A stretch of DNA of 64,000 nt, taken from contig NZ_SCWF01000009.1 of NCBI RefSeq assembly GCF_004359575.1, forward strand, positions 1 through 64,000. The letters are read 5' to 3'. Position 1 is the first letter of the stretch. Each line of letters starts with the position of its first letter. A program made the translations under genes and the position numbers. This document shows, one piece after another, positions 41,818 through 52,089 of the stretch. A model generated the notes under the pieces. The model worked only from the letters and a program-made list of their open reading frames with translations, was not told the origin of the DNA and did not search any database. Origin of the DNA: Macrococcus bovicus (GTDB lineage: Bacteria > Bacillota > Bacilli > Staphylococcales > Staphylococcaceae).

Positions 41818-43689
41818 TTGGAAAAATATGATGTAATTGTTGTCGGCGCAGGACATGCCGGGGTGGAAGCAGGACTCGCTTCAGCACGAATGGGCGCGAA
41901 AACCTTGATGCTGACCATCAACCTTGATTCAGTCGCTTTCATGCCGTGTAATCCTTCAGTCGGCGGTCCTGCTAAAGGGATTGTTGTACGTGAAATCGAT
42001 GCGCTTGGCGGCCAGATGGCCAAGACTATCGATAAAACACATATACAGATGCGCATGCTGAATACAGGGAAGGGCCCGGCTGTACGTGCACTTCGTGCGC
42101 AGGCGGATAAGGTCCTCTATCAGCAGGAAATGAAAGATGTGATTGAAAACACACCTAACCTTGATATCATGCAGGGGATGGTCGAACGTCTTATTATAGA
42201 AGAAGGTAAAGTGACGGGTGTTGAAACAGTCATCGGCACGACCTACCATGCAGATGCTGTCGTCTTGACGACAGGTACATTCCTGCGCGGTGAAATTATT
42301 CTCGGTAACATCAAGTACTCATCAGGCCCGAACCATCAGATGCCGTCTATTAAACTCGCTGATCATCTCCGTGAACTCGGCTTTGATATCGTTCGCTTTA
42401 AAACAGGGACACCGCCTCGTGTCAACGGCAATACCATCGATTATGACAAAACAGAGATTCAGCCGGGTGACGAAGTCGGCCGTGCATTCAGCTATGAGAC
42501 GTCAGAATATATTTTAGATCAGCTGCCATGCTGGCTGACTTATACGAATGACAAGACTCACCAGATCATCGATGACAATCTGCATCTGTCAGCGATGTAC
42601 TCCGGTATGATCAAAGGGACAGGCCCCCGTTACTGTCCGTCTATTGAAGATAAATTTGTTCGTTTCAATGATAAACCGCGCCATCAGATTTTCCTGGAGC
42701 CTGAAGGACGCAATACGAAAGAAGTCTATGTCCAAGGATTATCTACCAGCCTGCCTGAACATGTGCAAAGACAGATGCTGCAGTCCATTCCAGGCCTCGA
42801 GCGTGCAGATATGATGCGTGCAGGCTACGCCATTGAATATGATGCGATTGTACCGACCCAGCTCTGGCCATCACTTGAGACGAAGAAAATCGCGGGTCTG
42901 TTCACAGCGGGTCAGATCAACGGAACATCTGGTTATGAAGAAGCGGCAGGACAAGGACTGATGGCCGGCATCAACGCTGCTGCTAAAGTGCTGGGCCGCG
43001 AACCGCTCGTTCTTGGTCGTGCAGATGCCTATATCGGTGTGCTGATTGACGATCTGGTCACTAAAGGAACCAATGAGCCGTATCGCCTGTTGACCAGCCG
43101 TGCAGAGTATCGTTTACTTCTGCGTCATGATAATGCTGATCTTCGTCTGACTGAAATCGGCCATAAGATCGGACTGATTTCAGATGAACGATACAGCCGT
43201 TTTGAAGAGAAGAAAGCAGCCATTGAAGAAGAGATCAGCCGTCTGTCTCAAGTCCGTATTAAACCGAATGAACAGACGCAGCACTTGATTGCAGAACGCG
43301 GCGGTGCTGCTTTAAAAGATGGTATTTTAGCGATTGACCTCTTAAAACGTCCAGAAATGGATTATGCAGCTATCCGTGAAATACTTGCGGATGATATTGA
43401 AGTCTCAGAAGAAGTAGCAGAGCAAGTGGAGATTCAGACCAAATATGCAGGCTATATAGATAAATCTCTGCAGCAGGTTGAAAAAATGAAACGGATGGAA
43501 GACAAGAAGATTCCAGCTAACATCGATTACGATGCTATTCATAGTCTGGCGACAGAGGCGCGTCAGAAACTGAAGGAAGTAAAACCTTTGAGTGTGGGTC
43601 AGGCATCACGTATTTCCGGGGTTAATCCGGCTGATGTTTCGATTCTGCTTGTCTATATTGAACAGGGAAAGATTGCGAAGGTGAATTAG
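41818..43689 (+). CDS. mnmG: tRNA modification enzyme MnmG (GidA)
   Basis: 623 residues from a TTG at 41818, chosen for the AAGGAGG upstream and because the protein then starts [18 protein letters not shown], the FAD-binding motif. A frame running back to 41767 overlaps mnmE and is not supported. Other family marks: the CNPSVGG active-site Cys and [15 protein letters not shown]-dependent partner of MnmE. Confidence 0.97.
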   Translation: MEKYDVIVVGAGHAGVEAGLASARMGAKTLMLTINLDSVAFMPCNPSVGGPAKGIVVREIDALGGQMAKTIDKTHIQMRMLNTGKGPAVRALRAQADKVLYQQEMKDVIENTPNLDIMQGMVERLIIEEGKVTGVETVIGTTYHADAVVLTTGTFLRGEIILGNIKYSSGPNHQMPSIKLADHLRELGFDIVRFKTGTPPRVNGNTIDYDKTEIQPGDEVGRAFSYETSEYILDQLPCWLTYTNDKTHQIIDDNLHLSAMYSGMIKGTGPRYCPSIEDKFVRFNDKPRHQIFLEPEGRNTKEVYVQGLSTSLPEHVQRQMLQSIPGLERADMMRAGYAIEYDAIVPTQLWPSLETKKIAGLFTAGQINGTSGYEEAAGQGLMAGINAAAKVLGREPLVLGRADAYIGVLIDDLVTKGTNEPYRLLTSRAEYRLLLRHDNADLRLTEIGHKIGLISDERYSRFEEKKAAIEEEISRLSQVRIKPNEQTQHLIAERGGAALKDGILAIDLLKRPEMDYAAIREILADDIEVSEEVAEQVEIQTKYAGYIDKSLQQVEKMKRMEDKKIPANIDYDAIHSLATEARQKLKEVKPLSVGQASRISGVNPADVSILLVYIEQGKIAKVN

Positions 43690-44406
43690 ATGAATGAAGA
43701 GCAGTTTATAGCAGCACTCCGTGCGCAAGGCTTTGAATTAACAGAAAAACAACTGAAACAGTTTGCAATTTATTATGAAAATCTAGTAGAGTGGAATGAG
43801 AAAATTAATTTAACTGCTGTTACTGAAAAGGAAGAAGTCTACTTAAAGCATTTCTTTGACTCATTGACACCTGGCTTTTACTTTGATTTCAAGGAAATTG
43901 AGACGTTATGCGATGTCGGCGCAGGGGCGGGTTTTCCAAGTATTCCGCTGAAAATCCTGTTCCCGCACATCAAACTGACCATAGTAGATTCTCTTAACAA
44001 ACGCATTAACTTCCTGAACCATCTCGCTGCAGAGCTGAACCTTGAACAGGTACAGTTCATCCATGACCGTGCAGAGACGTTCGGCCGCTCGGAAAAACGT
44101 GAAACATATGACGTGGTGACAGCACGGGCGGTTGCGCGCCTGTCGGTATTAAGCGAATTGTGTCTGCCGCTTGTCAGAAAAGGAGGACACTTCCTGGCGC
44201 TGAAAGGTGCGCAAGGCGAGATTGAAATAGAAGAAGGGCTCTTTGCCGTGAATATCCTGGGCGGTGAGATTGTGGCCAATCATCAGTTTACGCTGCCTAT
44301 GGAAGAGAGTACACGTTATATTGTGGATATCGAAAAGCGCAGACAGACTGCTAAAAAATATCCGCGAAAAGCAGGTACCCCTGCGAAAGAACCGCTGATG
44401 AAATAA
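43690..44406 (+). CDS. rsmG: 16S rRNA (guanine-527 N7) methyltransferase RsmG
   Basis: 238 residues; SAM-binding [15 protein letters not shown] and the N-terminal [11 protein letters not shown] are diagnostic. Starts at the base after the mnmG stop, so it depends on coupling. Loss in other bacteria gives low-level streptomycin resistance. Confidence 0.96.
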   Translation: MNEEQFIAALRAQGFELTEKQLKQFAIYYENLVEWNEKINLTAVTEKEEVYLKHFFDSLTPGFYFDFKEIETLCDVGAGAGFPSIPLKILFPHIKLTIVDSLNKRINFLNHLAAELNLEQVQFIHDRAETFGRSEKRETYDVVTARAVARLSVLSELCLPLVRKGGHFLALKGAQGEIEIEEGLFAVNILGGEIVANHQFTLPMEESTRYIVDIEKRRQTAKKYPRKAGTPAKEPLMK

Positions 44407-44432
44407 GATGTGATGAAAGTGAGTCGAATGAG

Positions 44433-45275
44433 ATGAAGAAACCTTTTTCAAAGCTATTTGGATTACGTGATAAAGAAGATCTGACAGGAGAACGTGCAGA
44501 AGGCAATGTGATCAAGATCGCGATAGAACGCATTGTGCCGAACCGCTACCAGCCGAGACAGGTATTTGATGAAGAAAAGATTCAGGAGTTAGCGGATTCC
44601 ATTAAAGCATATGGGCTGCTTCAGCCGATTGTCGTTCGCCCGATTGAAGAAGAGATGTACGAAATTATTGCGGGTGAACGCCGTTTCAGAGCGCTTCAAT
44701 TAAATGGTACCGCTGAAACGGAAGTGCTGGTGAAACCTCTGAACGATAAAGAGACGGCCGCTATCGCATTGATCGAGAATATTCAGCGTGAAAACCTTTC
44801 TGTCGTTGAAGAAGCGGAAGCTTACAAGAAACTGCTGGACCTGGACGGCATCACTCAGCAGGATCTTGCGACAAGTCTCGGTAAAAGCCAGTCCTTTATT
44901 GCCAATAAGCTGCGTCTATTAAGACTTTCTTCACCTATTCTGGAAGCGCTCAGTCAGTCACAGATCACAGAGCGACATGCGAGAAGCCTGCTCGCCTTAA
45001 ATGAGACTCAGCAAAAAGAGATGCTCGCTATCATCAAAAGTCAGAGTCTGAACGTCAAGCAGACAGAAGAACGCGTCAAACGTATGCTCGGCGGTGAAGA
45101 GGTTAAACCGACACGCATTGCCTTTACACGTGATATGAAGCTTGCCTTTAATACAATCGGTGAAAGTGTGAAAGCCGTTGAGAAGAGCGGGATTAAAGTG
45201 AAGCGTAAAGATACTGAGTATGCTAACTTTTACGAAATCTCGATTAAAGTCTTTAAAAATCAGAATAACCAGTAA
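44433..45275 (+). CDS. noc: Nucleoid occlusion protein Noc
   Basis: 280 residues, ParB/Noc family. ParB N-terminal domain with IPNRYQPRQ-like start (IVPNRYQPRQVFD), GERRFRA and NIQRENLSVVEEAEAY, then a helix-turn-helix (QQDLATSLGKSQSFIANKL). Placed right after rsmG as Noc in Bacillus, and distinct from the ParB at 46118. Binds its own sites on the chromosome and keeps FtsZ from closing over DNA. A terminator follows. Confidence 0.9.
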   Translation: MKKPFSKLFGLRDKEDLTGERAEGNVIKIAIERIVPNRYQPRQVFDEEKIQELADSIKAYGLLQPIVVRPIEEEMYEIIAGERRFRALQLNGTAETEVLVKPLNDKETAAIALIENIQRENLSVVEEAEAYKKLLDLDGITQQDLATSLGKSQSFIANKLRLLRLSSPILEALSQSQITERHARSLLALNETQQKEMLAIIKSQSLNVKQTEERVKRMLGGEEVKPTRIAFTRDMKLAFNTIGESVKAVEKSGIKVKRKDTEYANFYEISIKVFKNQNNQ

Positions 45276-45298
45276 CCATCCCTTTCGGATGGTTTTTT
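45274..45298 (+). terminator. Terminator after noc
   Basis: AACCATCC and GGATGGTT arms, five-base loop, then T6. Ends the mnmE-mnmG-rsmG-noc unit. Confidence 0.9.
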
Positions 45299-45324
45299 AG
45301 TTTGTGCAGTTTAGTTCTAATATT

Positions 45325-45332
45325 GTTATAAT
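45325..45332 (+). promoter_or_regulatory. Extended -10 promoter of parA-parB
   Basis: TGTTATAAT covers 45325-45332/3 with TATAAT at 45327-45332, 35 bp before the parA start. The -35 is weak. Confidence 0.5.
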
Positions 45333-45366
45333 CGTAATAATGAAGAAACAGCAAGGAGAGAAAAAG

Positions 45367-46125
45367 ATGAAGATATTAGCTATCGCCAATCAGAAGGGCG
45401 GCGTCGGTAAAACGACGACTTCTGTCAACTTAAGTGCTGCGCTTGCTGAACGAGGGAAGAAAGTCCTGTTAGTGGATACAGATCCTCAAGGTAATGCGAC
45501 AAGTGGTGTCGGTATAGATAAAAATAATGTGAAATTCTCAGTTTACGATATGCTGGTTGAAGATGTTTCAATCAACCGGGTCGTGCTGAAGACAGAGCAG
45601 GAGAATTTGTCCATCATTCCGGCGAATATCGCCTTAGCAGGCGCTGAAATTGAGCTGGTCTCTGCGATGAGCCGGGAAGTTCGTCTCAAATATGCATTTA
45701 AAGAACTGGAAGAATCATTTGATTACATCATTATTGACTGTCCGCCGTCACTTGGCCTGCTGACCATCAACTCATTCACCGCGGCAACAGGCATCATCAT
45801 CCCTGTGCAGTGTGAATATTACGCGCTTGAAGGCTTAAGTCAGCTCCTGAATACCATCAAGCTTGTTCAGCGCCACTTAAATCAGTCGCTTGAAATTGAA
45901 GGGGTCCTGCTCACGATGCTGGATGCACGGACCAATCTGGGCAATGATGTCATGGCTGAAGTGCGGTCGCATTTCGGTGACAAAGTATATGACACGATTA
46001 TTCCACGTAATGTGCGTCTGTCAGAAGCGCCGTCACACGGTCAGCCGATCAATGTCTATGATGCACGGTCAACAGGTGCAAAGACTTACGCGGATTTAGC
46101 AGAGGAGGTCATCAGCCATGGCTAA
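45367..46125 (+). CDS. parA: Chromosome-partitioning ATPase ParA (Soj)
   Basis: 252 residues from the ATG at 45367 with AAGGAGAG upstream; the frame runs back to 45304 but that region is the promoter. Deviant Walker A KGGVGKTTTSVNL, DTDPQGNAT and Walker B DYIIIDCPPSLG. Soj forms a dimer on DNA, drives ParB-parS and controls DnaA. Staphylococcus aureus lacks this gene. Overlaps parB by eight bases. Confidence 0.95.
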   Translation: MKILAIANQKGGVGKTTTSVNLSAALAERGKKVLLVDTDPQGNATSGVGIDKNNVKFSVYDMLVEDVSINRVVLKTEQENLSIIPANIALAGAEIELVSAMSREVRLKYAFKELEESFDYIIIDCPPSLGLLTINSFTAATGIIIPVQCEYYALEGLSQLLNTIKLVQRHLNQSLEIEGVLLTMLDARTNLGNDVMAEVRSHFGDKVYDTIIPRNVRLSEAPSHGQPINVYDARSTGAKTYADLAEEVISHG

Positions 46126-46963
46126 AGGACTTGGTAAAGGACTGGGCCGCGGCCTTGATGCACTCTTTCAGGATAACAAAGGAGACGAAGTAGTTGAGCA
46201 GCTGAGACTGGATGATATCCGGCCGAACCCCTATCAGCCGCGTCATGATTTTGATGATATGGCACTTGCTGAACTGGCAGAGTCAATCAAACTGCATGGC
46301 ATTCTTCAGCCGATCATCGTCAAGAAATCGGTAAAAGGTTATGACATCGTTGCGGGTGAGCGTCGTTATCGTGCAAGCAAACTTGCCGGCAAAACAGATA
46401 TCCCTGCCATCGTCAAATCAATGACTGATAAACAGATGATGGAGTTCGCCATTATAGAAAACTTACAGCGTGAAGATCTGAATGCCTTAGAAGAAGCCAG
46501 AAGTTATCAGCTTCTGATGGATCATTTATCTTTGACACAGGCAGAAGCAGCCGACAGACTCGGAAAATCTCGCCCATATATCGCTAATATGCTCCGTCTG
46601 CTGAACTTACCGGAAGAGATCAAGCAGCTGATCAACGATAAGCAGTTGTCCGGGGCACATGGCCGCACACTTCTCGGCCTTAAAAATGAAGCGGATATGC
46701 TATCGGTTGCCAAGCGGGTCATTAGAGAAACGTGGAGTGTCAGACAGCTGGAACAGTATGTGAAGTCACTCACCGCGACACCTGAGCAGCCTAAAAAGAC
46801 ATCGGCCAAACCAAAGTTTCTTGTGAAACATGAACAGTCCCTAAAGCAGCACTTAGGTACAAATGTAGAGATCTCTAAATCGCGCAAAAAAGGCAAGATT
46901 GCGATTGAATTCACTTCAGAAGAGGAATTTAATCGTCTGATCAGCTTGTTGGAGCGTCTTTAG
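46118..46963 (+). CDS. parB: Chromosome-partitioning protein ParB (Spo0J)
   Basis: 281 residues: KGLGKGLGRGLDALF at the N-terminus (ParA contact), ParB domain with NPYQPRHDF and CTPase motif region GERRYRASKLAG and ENLQREDLNALEEA, helix-turn-helix QAEAADRLGKSRPYIANMLRL. CTP-driven clamp that spreads from parS and loads SMC. No perfect parS is in the window. Confidence 0.95.
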   Translation: MAKGLGKGLGRGLDALFQDNKGDEVVEQLRLDDIRPNPYQPRHDFDDMALAELAESIKLHGILQPIIVKKSVKGYDIVAGERRYRASKLAGKTDIPAIVKSMTDKQMMEFAIIENLQREDLNALEEARSYQLLMDHLSLTQAEAADRLGKSRPYIANMLRLLNLPEEIKQLINDKQLSGAHGRTLLGLKNEADMLSVAKRVIRETWSVRQLEQYVKSLTATPEQPKKTSAKPKFLVKHEQSLKQHLGTNVEISKSRKKGKIAIEFTSEEEFNRLISLLERL

Positions 46964-46969
46964 GAACCA

Positions 46970-47845
46970 ATGAAGAAGCATCTGATCAATCCGCTGCTCG
47001 GCTCAGAAATGTGGAAAAATATCGGTGTCAATACCTTCTGGTCAATCATCATTGTCCTGATTGCTTTTGTGGTCATTAAAGTGCTGCATGTTGCGATTGC
47101 GCAGTTCTTTAAAGTCAGAAGACTGTCTAACTTGTCGCTGTCTGAAAAACGTGATACCACACTGATCAAACTGCTGCAGAATATTACCACTTATGTCGTC
47201 TGGTTCGTGGTGCTGACCACTGTCCTCAGCAATATGGGCATCAAAGTGGAGAGCCTGATAGCGGGTGCCGGAATAGCAGGGATTGCGCTTGGTTTCGGGG
47301 CACAGACACTTGTTAAAGATATTATCACAGGGTTCTTCATCATATTCGAGAGTCAGTTTGATGTCGGAGATTACGTCAGAATCAATACTGGCGGCACGAA
47401 AGTCGCGGAGGGGACTGTGCAGTCTATCGGCCTCCGCTCGACTAGAATCCGTTCTTTCACTGGAGAACTGACCATCCTGCCCAATGGCACGATGAATGAG
47501 ATCGTCAATTTCTCCGTCAATAATTCAGTCGCAGTCTTCGAGGTCTCGATTTCCAGTGAAGAGAATATTCGCGCGGTAGAAGAGATGTTAACACCGTATC
47601 TTGAGACGCTGAAAGATAAATATGAGGATGTTGTGAAGACCCCGGAAATATTAGGGGTTGATATGGTGAAAGCAGGCGAAGCGGTCATTAAGATTGCGGC
47701 GGAGACACTGCCGAACAATCATGTGAAAGTATCAAGACTATTGCGCGGAGACTTGAAGGACTTTCTCGATAGTCACGGTGTAAAAGCGCCTGTGCCAAGG
47801 ATGGTCATGTATAATCAACCTAAAGGAGGCCCAGAAAATGAATAA
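46970..47845 (+). CDS. Small-conductance mechanosensitive channel, MscS family
   Basis: 291 residues. Three membrane helices; the third, pore-lining one has AGAGIAGIALGFGAQTLVKD, the family's Gly/Ala pattern. Beta domain follows with FDVGDYVRI and GTVQSIGLRSTRIRS. Opens under hypo-osmotic shock. In the same unit as parA-parB (6-bp gap) and overlapping DUF951 by 8 bp. Confidence 0.93.
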   Translation: MKKHLINPLLGSEMWKNIGVNTFWSIIIVLIAFVVIKVLHVAIAQFFKVRRLSNLSLSEKRDTTLIKLLQNITTYVVWFVVLTTVLSNMGIKVESLIAGAGIAGIALGFGAQTLVKDIITGFFIIFESQFDVGDYVRINTGGTKVAEGTVQSIGLRSTRIRSFTGELTILPNGTMNEIVNFSVNNSVAVFEVSISSEENIRAVEEMLTPYLETLKDKYEDVVKTPEILGVDMVKAGEAVIKIAAETLPNNHVKVSRLLRGDLKDFLDSHGVKAPVPRMVMYNQPKGGPENE

Positions 47846-48032
47846 CTATCAGATGAATGATATTGTGGAGATGAAGAAACAGCATGCATGCGGAACCAAT
47901 GCGTTTCAGATCATCCGTCTGGGCGCCGATATCCGTATTAAATGTACGAACTGCGGGCGAAGCATTATGATGCCGCGCCCTGAATTCAATAAGAAAATCA
48001 AAAAAATCATTTCGTCAGCTGACGAATCATAA
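47838..48032 (+). CDS. DUF951 family protein
   Basis: 64 residues. DIVEMKKQHACGTNAFQIIRLGADIRIKC-type sequence with HxCG and KCTNCGR Cys pairs, the family's zinc-like arrangement, and MMPRPEF near the end. Always found next to mscS and ychF in Firmicutes; function unknown, perhaps translation-related. GGAGG precedes the ATG. Confidence 0.92.
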   Translation: MNNYQMNDIVEMKKQHACGTNAFQIIRLGADIRIKCTNCGRSIMMPRPEFNKKIKKIISSADES

Positions 48033-48044
48033 AGGAGAACAATT

Positions 48045-49145
48045 ATGGCATTAACAGCTGGAATCGTCGGTTTACCGAACGTCGGTAAATCCACTTTATT
48101 CAACGCAATTACGAAAGCAGGGGCACTTGCTGCCAACTATCCGTTCGCAACTATCGATCCGAACGTCGGTATCGTAGAAGTCCCTGACTACCGTTTAGAC
48201 AAACTGACTGAACTGGTGACACCTAAGAAAACAGTACCGACAGCATTCGAGTTCACAGATATCGCCGGTATCGTTAAAGGGGCATCCAAAGGAGAAGGCC
48301 TCGGTAATAAATTTCTTTCTCATATCCGTGAAGTAGATGCCATCTGTCAGGTTGTCCGTGCGTTCGAAGATGAGAATATCACGCATGTATCAGGCAAGGT
48401 CAATCCGATCGATGATATCGAAGTCATCAATATGGAACTGGTGCTCGCTGATATGGAATCAGTGGAGAAACGTTATGCACGTGTCCAGAAGATGGCCAAA
48501 CAAAAAGACAAAGATGCGATGGCAGAAGAAGCAGTGCTGGCAATCGTTAAAGAAGCCCTTGAAAATGAACAGCCTGTCCGTAGTATAGAATTCACACCTG
48601 AACAGCAGCGTCTTGTGCGAGGTATGCACCTTTTAACTGCGAAACCGATGCTGTACGTGGCGAATGTTGCAGAGGACGATTTACTGGATGCTGACAACAA
48701 CGATTACGTTAAAGCTATCCGCGACTATGCGGAGAAAGAAGGCTCTGAAGTCATCGTCATCAGTGCCCGTATCGAAGAAGAACTGGCGGCATTAGATGAT
48801 GAAGATAAGCAGGAATATCTGACTGACCTCGGCATTGAAGAATCGGGACTTGATAAGTTGATTAAAGCATCTTATCATCTTCTCGGCCTGGCGACTTATT
48901 TCACAGCCGGTGAGCAGGAAGTGCGTGCGTGGACCTTTAAACAAGGGATGACAGCACCACAATGTGCGGGGATCATCCATACAGACTTTGAACGCGGCTT
49001 TATTCGTGCGGAGACGGTGAGTTTCGAGGATTTAGTAGGTAATAATGGTATGGCAGGTGCAAAAGAAGCAGGTAAAGTCCGCCTTGAGGGTAAGGATTAC
49101 TTGATGAAAGATGGAGATGTTGTTCATTTCAGATTTAATGTTTAA
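48045..49145 (+). CDS. ychF: Redox-regulated ribosome-binding ATPase YchF
   Basis: 366 residues. OBG-class P-loop protein with [36 protein letters not shown] and a TGS domain at the end ([11 protein letters not shown]). In place of the GTPase NKxD it has the NVAE-like sequence ([10 protein letters not shown]) that gives ATP preference. Binds 70S ribosomes and affects stress response. Confidence 0.97.
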   Translation: MALTAGIVGLPNVGKSTLFNAITKAGALAANYPFATIDPNVGIVEVPDYRLDKLTELVTPKKTVPTAFEFTDIAGIVKGASKGEGLGNKFLSHIREVDAICQVVRAFEDENITHVSGKVNPIDDIEVINMELVLADMESVEKRYARVQKMAKQKDKDAMAEEAVLAIVKEALENEQPVRSIEFTPEQQRLVRGMHLLTAKPMLYVANVAEDDLLDADNNDYVKAIRDYAEKEGSEVIVISARIEEELAALDDEDKQEYLTDLGIEESGLDKLIKASYHLLGLATYFTAGEQEVRAWTFKQGMTAPQCAGIIHTDFERGFIRAETVSFEDLVGNNGMAGAKEAGKVRLEGKDYLMKDGDVVHFRFNV

Positions 49146-49159
49146 TTCAGGAGGCAGAC

Positions 49160-49483
49160 ATGAAACCTTTAAAGCGGATTATCTACGGCATTAAAGTCAT
49201 CACAAAGTCGGGCGATAAAGGACAGGAGATGTACAATGTCATCTATTACTATTTTGTACAAGCTGTCCGATATGATGAATACGTTGCACTGAATGAGGAT
49301 ATTTATAAGAAAGTCAGCTATCCTGACGATGCCATCCGCTATCTGGACATTGTCAGCTGTGATGAAATCAACCCTGAGGACAGTGATTATTATCTCTATG
49401 AATATCTCTACGCCTCACAAGATATCAAGCTTTTTCATGTCAAAGAAATGGTTGTCTATAAATTAGACGAAGTACTCTACTAA
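49160..49483 (+). CDS. Conserved small protein of unknown function
   Basis: 107 residues, no motif I recognise. Rich in Tyr and acidic residues (SDYYLYEYLYASQD), mixed alpha/beta by eye, with a basic start MKPLKRIIYGIK. GGAGG lies nine bases before the ATG and 14 bp separate it from ychF, so it is probably expressed with it; rpsF begins a new unit downstream. The same slot is held by a hypothetical gene in other Staphylococcaceae. Confidence 0.7.
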   Translation: MKPLKRIIYGIKVITKSGDKGQEMYNVIYYYFVQAVRYDEYVALNEDIYKKVSYPDDAIRYLDIVSCDEINPEDSDYYLYEYLYASQDIKLFHVKEMVVYKLDEVLY

Positions 49484-49592
49484 TGTTGTAATCTGTGTAT
49501 TACTATGCTATAATATTCAATTGTGAGTAATGAAAATTATTCCTTGCTTTACGAAACAGTAAAGCCGCATAGACCATAAGGAGGTGTAATTG

Positions 49593-49883
49593 ATGAGAAC
49601 ATACGAAATTATGTACGTTGTACGCCCGAACATTGAAGAAGATGCGAAGAAAGCGTTAGTTGAACGTTTCAACGAAATCTTAACTTCAAACGGTGCGGAA
49701 ATCATCGAAGCAAAAGATTGGGGTAAACGTCGTTTAGCTTACGAAATCGAAGACTTCAAAGAAGGTTTCTACCAAATCGTACGCGTTAACTCTACTGATC
49801 AAGCAACAAACGAATTTGATCGTTTAGCGAAGATCAATGACGATATTATCCGTCATATCATTGTACGCGAAGAAGAAAAATAA
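49593..49883 (+). CDS. rpsF: 30S ribosomal protein S6
   Basis: 96 residues from the ATG at 49593 ([15 protein letters not shown]), with GGAGGTG seven bases upstream. Ferredoxin-like S6 with [12 protein letters not shown]. Binds S18 and 16S rRNA. Head of rpsF-ssb-rpsR; the autoregulatory S6:S18-binding leader expected in this operon would be in the 100 bases before it. Confidence 0.97.
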   Translation: MRTYEIMYVVRPNIEEDAKKALVERFNEILTSNGAEIIEAKDWGKRRLAYEIEDFKEGFYQIVRVNSTDQATNEFDRLAKINDDIIRHIIVREEEK

Positions 49884-49904
49884 TAATCAACGGGGGCGAA
49901 TTGC

Positions 49905-50417
49905 ATGATTAATCGTGTTGTATTAGTAGGTCGTTTAACGAAGGATCCCGAATACAGAGTCACACCCTCAGGCGTATCAGTTGCTACGTTTACATTAGCG
50001 GTCAACCGCACATTTACGAACGCTCAAGGAGAACGCCAGGCGGACTTCTTAAACTGTGTCGTATTCCGTAAACAAGCTGAGAACGTTAATAACTACCTAA
50101 GTAAAGGTAGCTTAGCCGGTGTTGACGGTAGATTGCAATCTCGCAGCTATGATAATCAGGAAGGCCGTAAAGTGTATGTGACTGAAGTCGTCTGCGACTC
50201 AGTGCAGTTCTTGGAACCTAAAGGTGCTAACCAGAATCGTCAGGACAATGTGTCTAATGACTATTCAAGTTATGACCCAGGATTCGGTGGACAATCACAA
50301 GGTCAGAATTATCAGGCAAACAATCAAACAACTAACACATCCTCTCCTGCATCAAACAACCCGTTTGCGAACGCAACAGGGCCGATTGATATCAGTGATG
50401 ATGATTTACCGTTCTAA
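49905..50417 (+). CDS. ssb: Single-stranded DNA-binding protein
   Basis: 170 residues: OB fold 1-105 ([17 protein letters not shown] start, [15 protein letters not shown]), a Gln/Asn-rich linker, and the acidic tip DDDLPF that recruits repair proteins. The usual chromosomal SSB between rpsF and rpsR. Confidence 0.97.
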   Translation: MINRVVLVGRLTKDPEYRVTPSGVSVATFTLAVNRTFTNAQGERQADFLNCVVFRKQAENVNNYLSKGSLAGVDGRLQSRSYDNQEGRKVYVTEVVCDSVQFLEPKGANQNRQDNVSNDYSSYDPGFGGQSQGQNYQANNQTTNTSSPASNNPFANATGPIDISDDDLPF

Positions 50418-50442
50418 TCAATAAGTAAGGGAGGCAACAATC

Positions 50443-50685
50443 ATGGCAGGTGGACCAAGAAGAGGCGGACGTCGTCGTAAAAAAGTGTGTTACTTCACAG
50501 CAAACGGTATCACACAAATCGACTACAAAGACGCAGAATTACTTAAAAAATTCATCTCTGAACGCGGTAAAATCTTACCACGTCGTGTAACAGGTACTTC
50601 AGCTAAATACCAACGTATGTTAACTGTAGCAATCAAACGTGCACGTCATATGGCATTATTACCATATGTTAAAGACGAGAATTAA
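50443..50685 (+). CDS. rpsR: 30S ribosomal protein S18
   Basis: 80 residues; basic RRGGRRRKK start, [14 protein letters not shown] and the [21 protein letters not shown] signature. The zinc-free form would lack Cys motifs; here only one Cys is present (KVCYF). Last gene of its operon, with terminator. Confidence 0.97.
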   Translation: MAGGPRRGGRRRKKVCYFTANGITQIDYKDAELLKKFISERGKILPRRVTGTSAKYQRMLTVAIKRARHMALLPYVKDEN

Positions 50686-50691
50686 TATTCC

Positions 50692-50727
50692 AGACCTTTC
50701 ACTTCAATAGTGAAAGGTCTTTTTTTA
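50692..50727 (+). terminator. Terminator after rpsR
   Basis: AGACCTTTCACT and AGTGAAAGGTCT arms, five-base loop, T7. Confidence 0.95.
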
Positions 50728-50837
50728 TGAGGATTTTAAACCTTATAAATTTAGTAAGAATCTAGAAGAATATGCAAGATGATAACAAATGATATGGTAA
50801 TATAAATGAGAAGGAAAGGGAGCGGGGTTACGGACAC

Positions 50838-52055
50838 ATGGTGAATACGGAATTTACACCGGTCATTATCGGCGCAAATATACATGCTTATGCAGCAGCG
50901 GCGGCGTTTCATGAAGATTATCATCAAAAATCAATTATACTAGCAGCGGGCAAGCTGGCATTTACAGAATTCTCTTCTTTAGTGAGGGATTATGTGACAG
51001 ACGCGGATTTGTATCAAGATGAAGTGTTTGTACAAACATTGAATCAGCTTGCAGAAAAATATAACGGGCAAAAGCTGTTACTCGTCCCCACAACAGATGA
51101 GTATGTGAAATTACTGGTGAAGAATAGTGTCTTATTAGATGACCGTTTCATCTTGAATTTTCCGAGTCAGACACTTTTTGATCAATTCTATTATAAGAAG
51201 CATTTTTATCAGTTATGCGAACAATATGGGTTAGACATTCCTAAGACTTTTACGATAGATTGCCGTGAACTGACCACTTTCCATGAAGAAGTGATGTTCC
51301 CGGTGATTATTAAAGTAAATGATGGAACCGCCTATTTTGATCTTCATTTCACAGGTAAACAGAAGATCTATCGTCTTTCTTCATATGAGGAAGTCAATCA
51401 GACCATTCAGCTTCTTTATGACAACGGTTATCGCAAAGACCTGATCCTGCAGGAATATATTGAGGGCAGCGACCAGGAACTCTGGGATATGGTTTATTAC
51501 AGTGACCGCAACGGTAAAGGCCAGGTGGTGACGCTTGCCCAAGTTTTATCTCAGGAACCTCAACTGACAGCAGTCGGAAATTATACGGCTCTTATTACAC
51601 GTTATCAGAAAGAATTAATGGATAAAGTCGTTCATATGATGGAAGAGACCGGTTATAAAGGCTTTGCGAACTTCGACTTAAAGTATGACGCACGTGACGG
51701 TAAATATAAGTTTCTGGAGGTTAATTTACGTACAGGACGTTCAAGCTCATATATCAGAGCAAGCGGCTATTCGATTGCGCGTTGCTATGTTGAAGATTTA
51801 GTGGAACATAAGAGTCATCCGCTGGTCTATTTAGACAAAAAAATGATTTTTACAGTGATTCCACCGACTCTCATGCTGCAAGGCATCCGTAATCTAAAGC
51901 TTAAACAGGAAGTCAGACAACTCATACAAGCAAAGGAGACATTTGATCCTTTGAAATATAAAAAAGACCGTTCTCTGAAAAGAAAGATTTACTTGAAATT
52001 AAGAGACCTTAACTACTACAAAAAATATAGTAACAGGAAATGGGAGCAGTCATAA
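50838..52055 (+). CDS. ATP-grasp ligase resembling D-aspartate ligase (Asl) of peptidoglycan cross-bridges
   Basis: 405 residues. N-terminal PreATP-grasp domain, then ATP-grasp with IIKVNDGTAYFD, ILQEYIEGSDQELWD and the metal/ATP motif GFANFDLKYDARDGKYK-FLEVNLRTGRSS. The last block is close, from memory, to Enterococcus faecium Asl, which attaches D-Asp to the L-Lys of UDP-MurNAc-pentapeptide. Reported staphylococcal bridges are Gly/Ser made by Fem proteins, so a different amino acid or acceptor is possible. AGGGAG lies rather far (about 13 bases) before the ATG. Single-gene unit. Confidence 0.75.
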   Translation: MVNTEFTPVIIGANIHAYAAAAAFHEDYHQKSIILAAGKLAFTEFSSLVRDYVTDADLYQDEVFVQTLNQLAEKYNGQKLLLVPTTDEYVKLLVKNSVLLDDRFILNFPSQTLFDQFYYKKHFYQLCEQYGLDIPKTFTIDCRELTTFHEEVMFPVIIKVNDGTAYFDLHFTGKQKIYRLSSYEEVNQTIQLLYDNGYRKDLILQEYIEGSDQELWDMVYYSDRNGKGQVVTLAQVLSQEPQLTAVGNYTALITRYQKELMDKVVHMMEETGYKGFANFDLKYDARDGKYKFLEVNLRTGRSSSYIRASGYSIARCYVEDLVEHKSHPLVYLDKKMIFTVIPPTLMLQGIRNLKLKQEVRQLIQAKETFDPLKYKKDRSLKRKIYLKLRDLNYYKKYSNRKWEQS

Positions 52056-52089
52056 AAAAATTCTTAGGCTTATGCCTAAGAATTTTTTT
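52054..52089. terminator. Two-way terminator between the ATP-grasp gene and the ZIP transporter
   Basis: AAAAAAATTCTTAGGC and GCCTAAGAATTTTTTT arms around TTAT; used by both convergent genes. Confidence 0.9.

Noticed and set aside
46815-46830. parS-like sequence inside parB, where Bacillus has one
   Set aside because: 13 of 16 with two mismatches in the central CACGTG core, so binding is doubtful.
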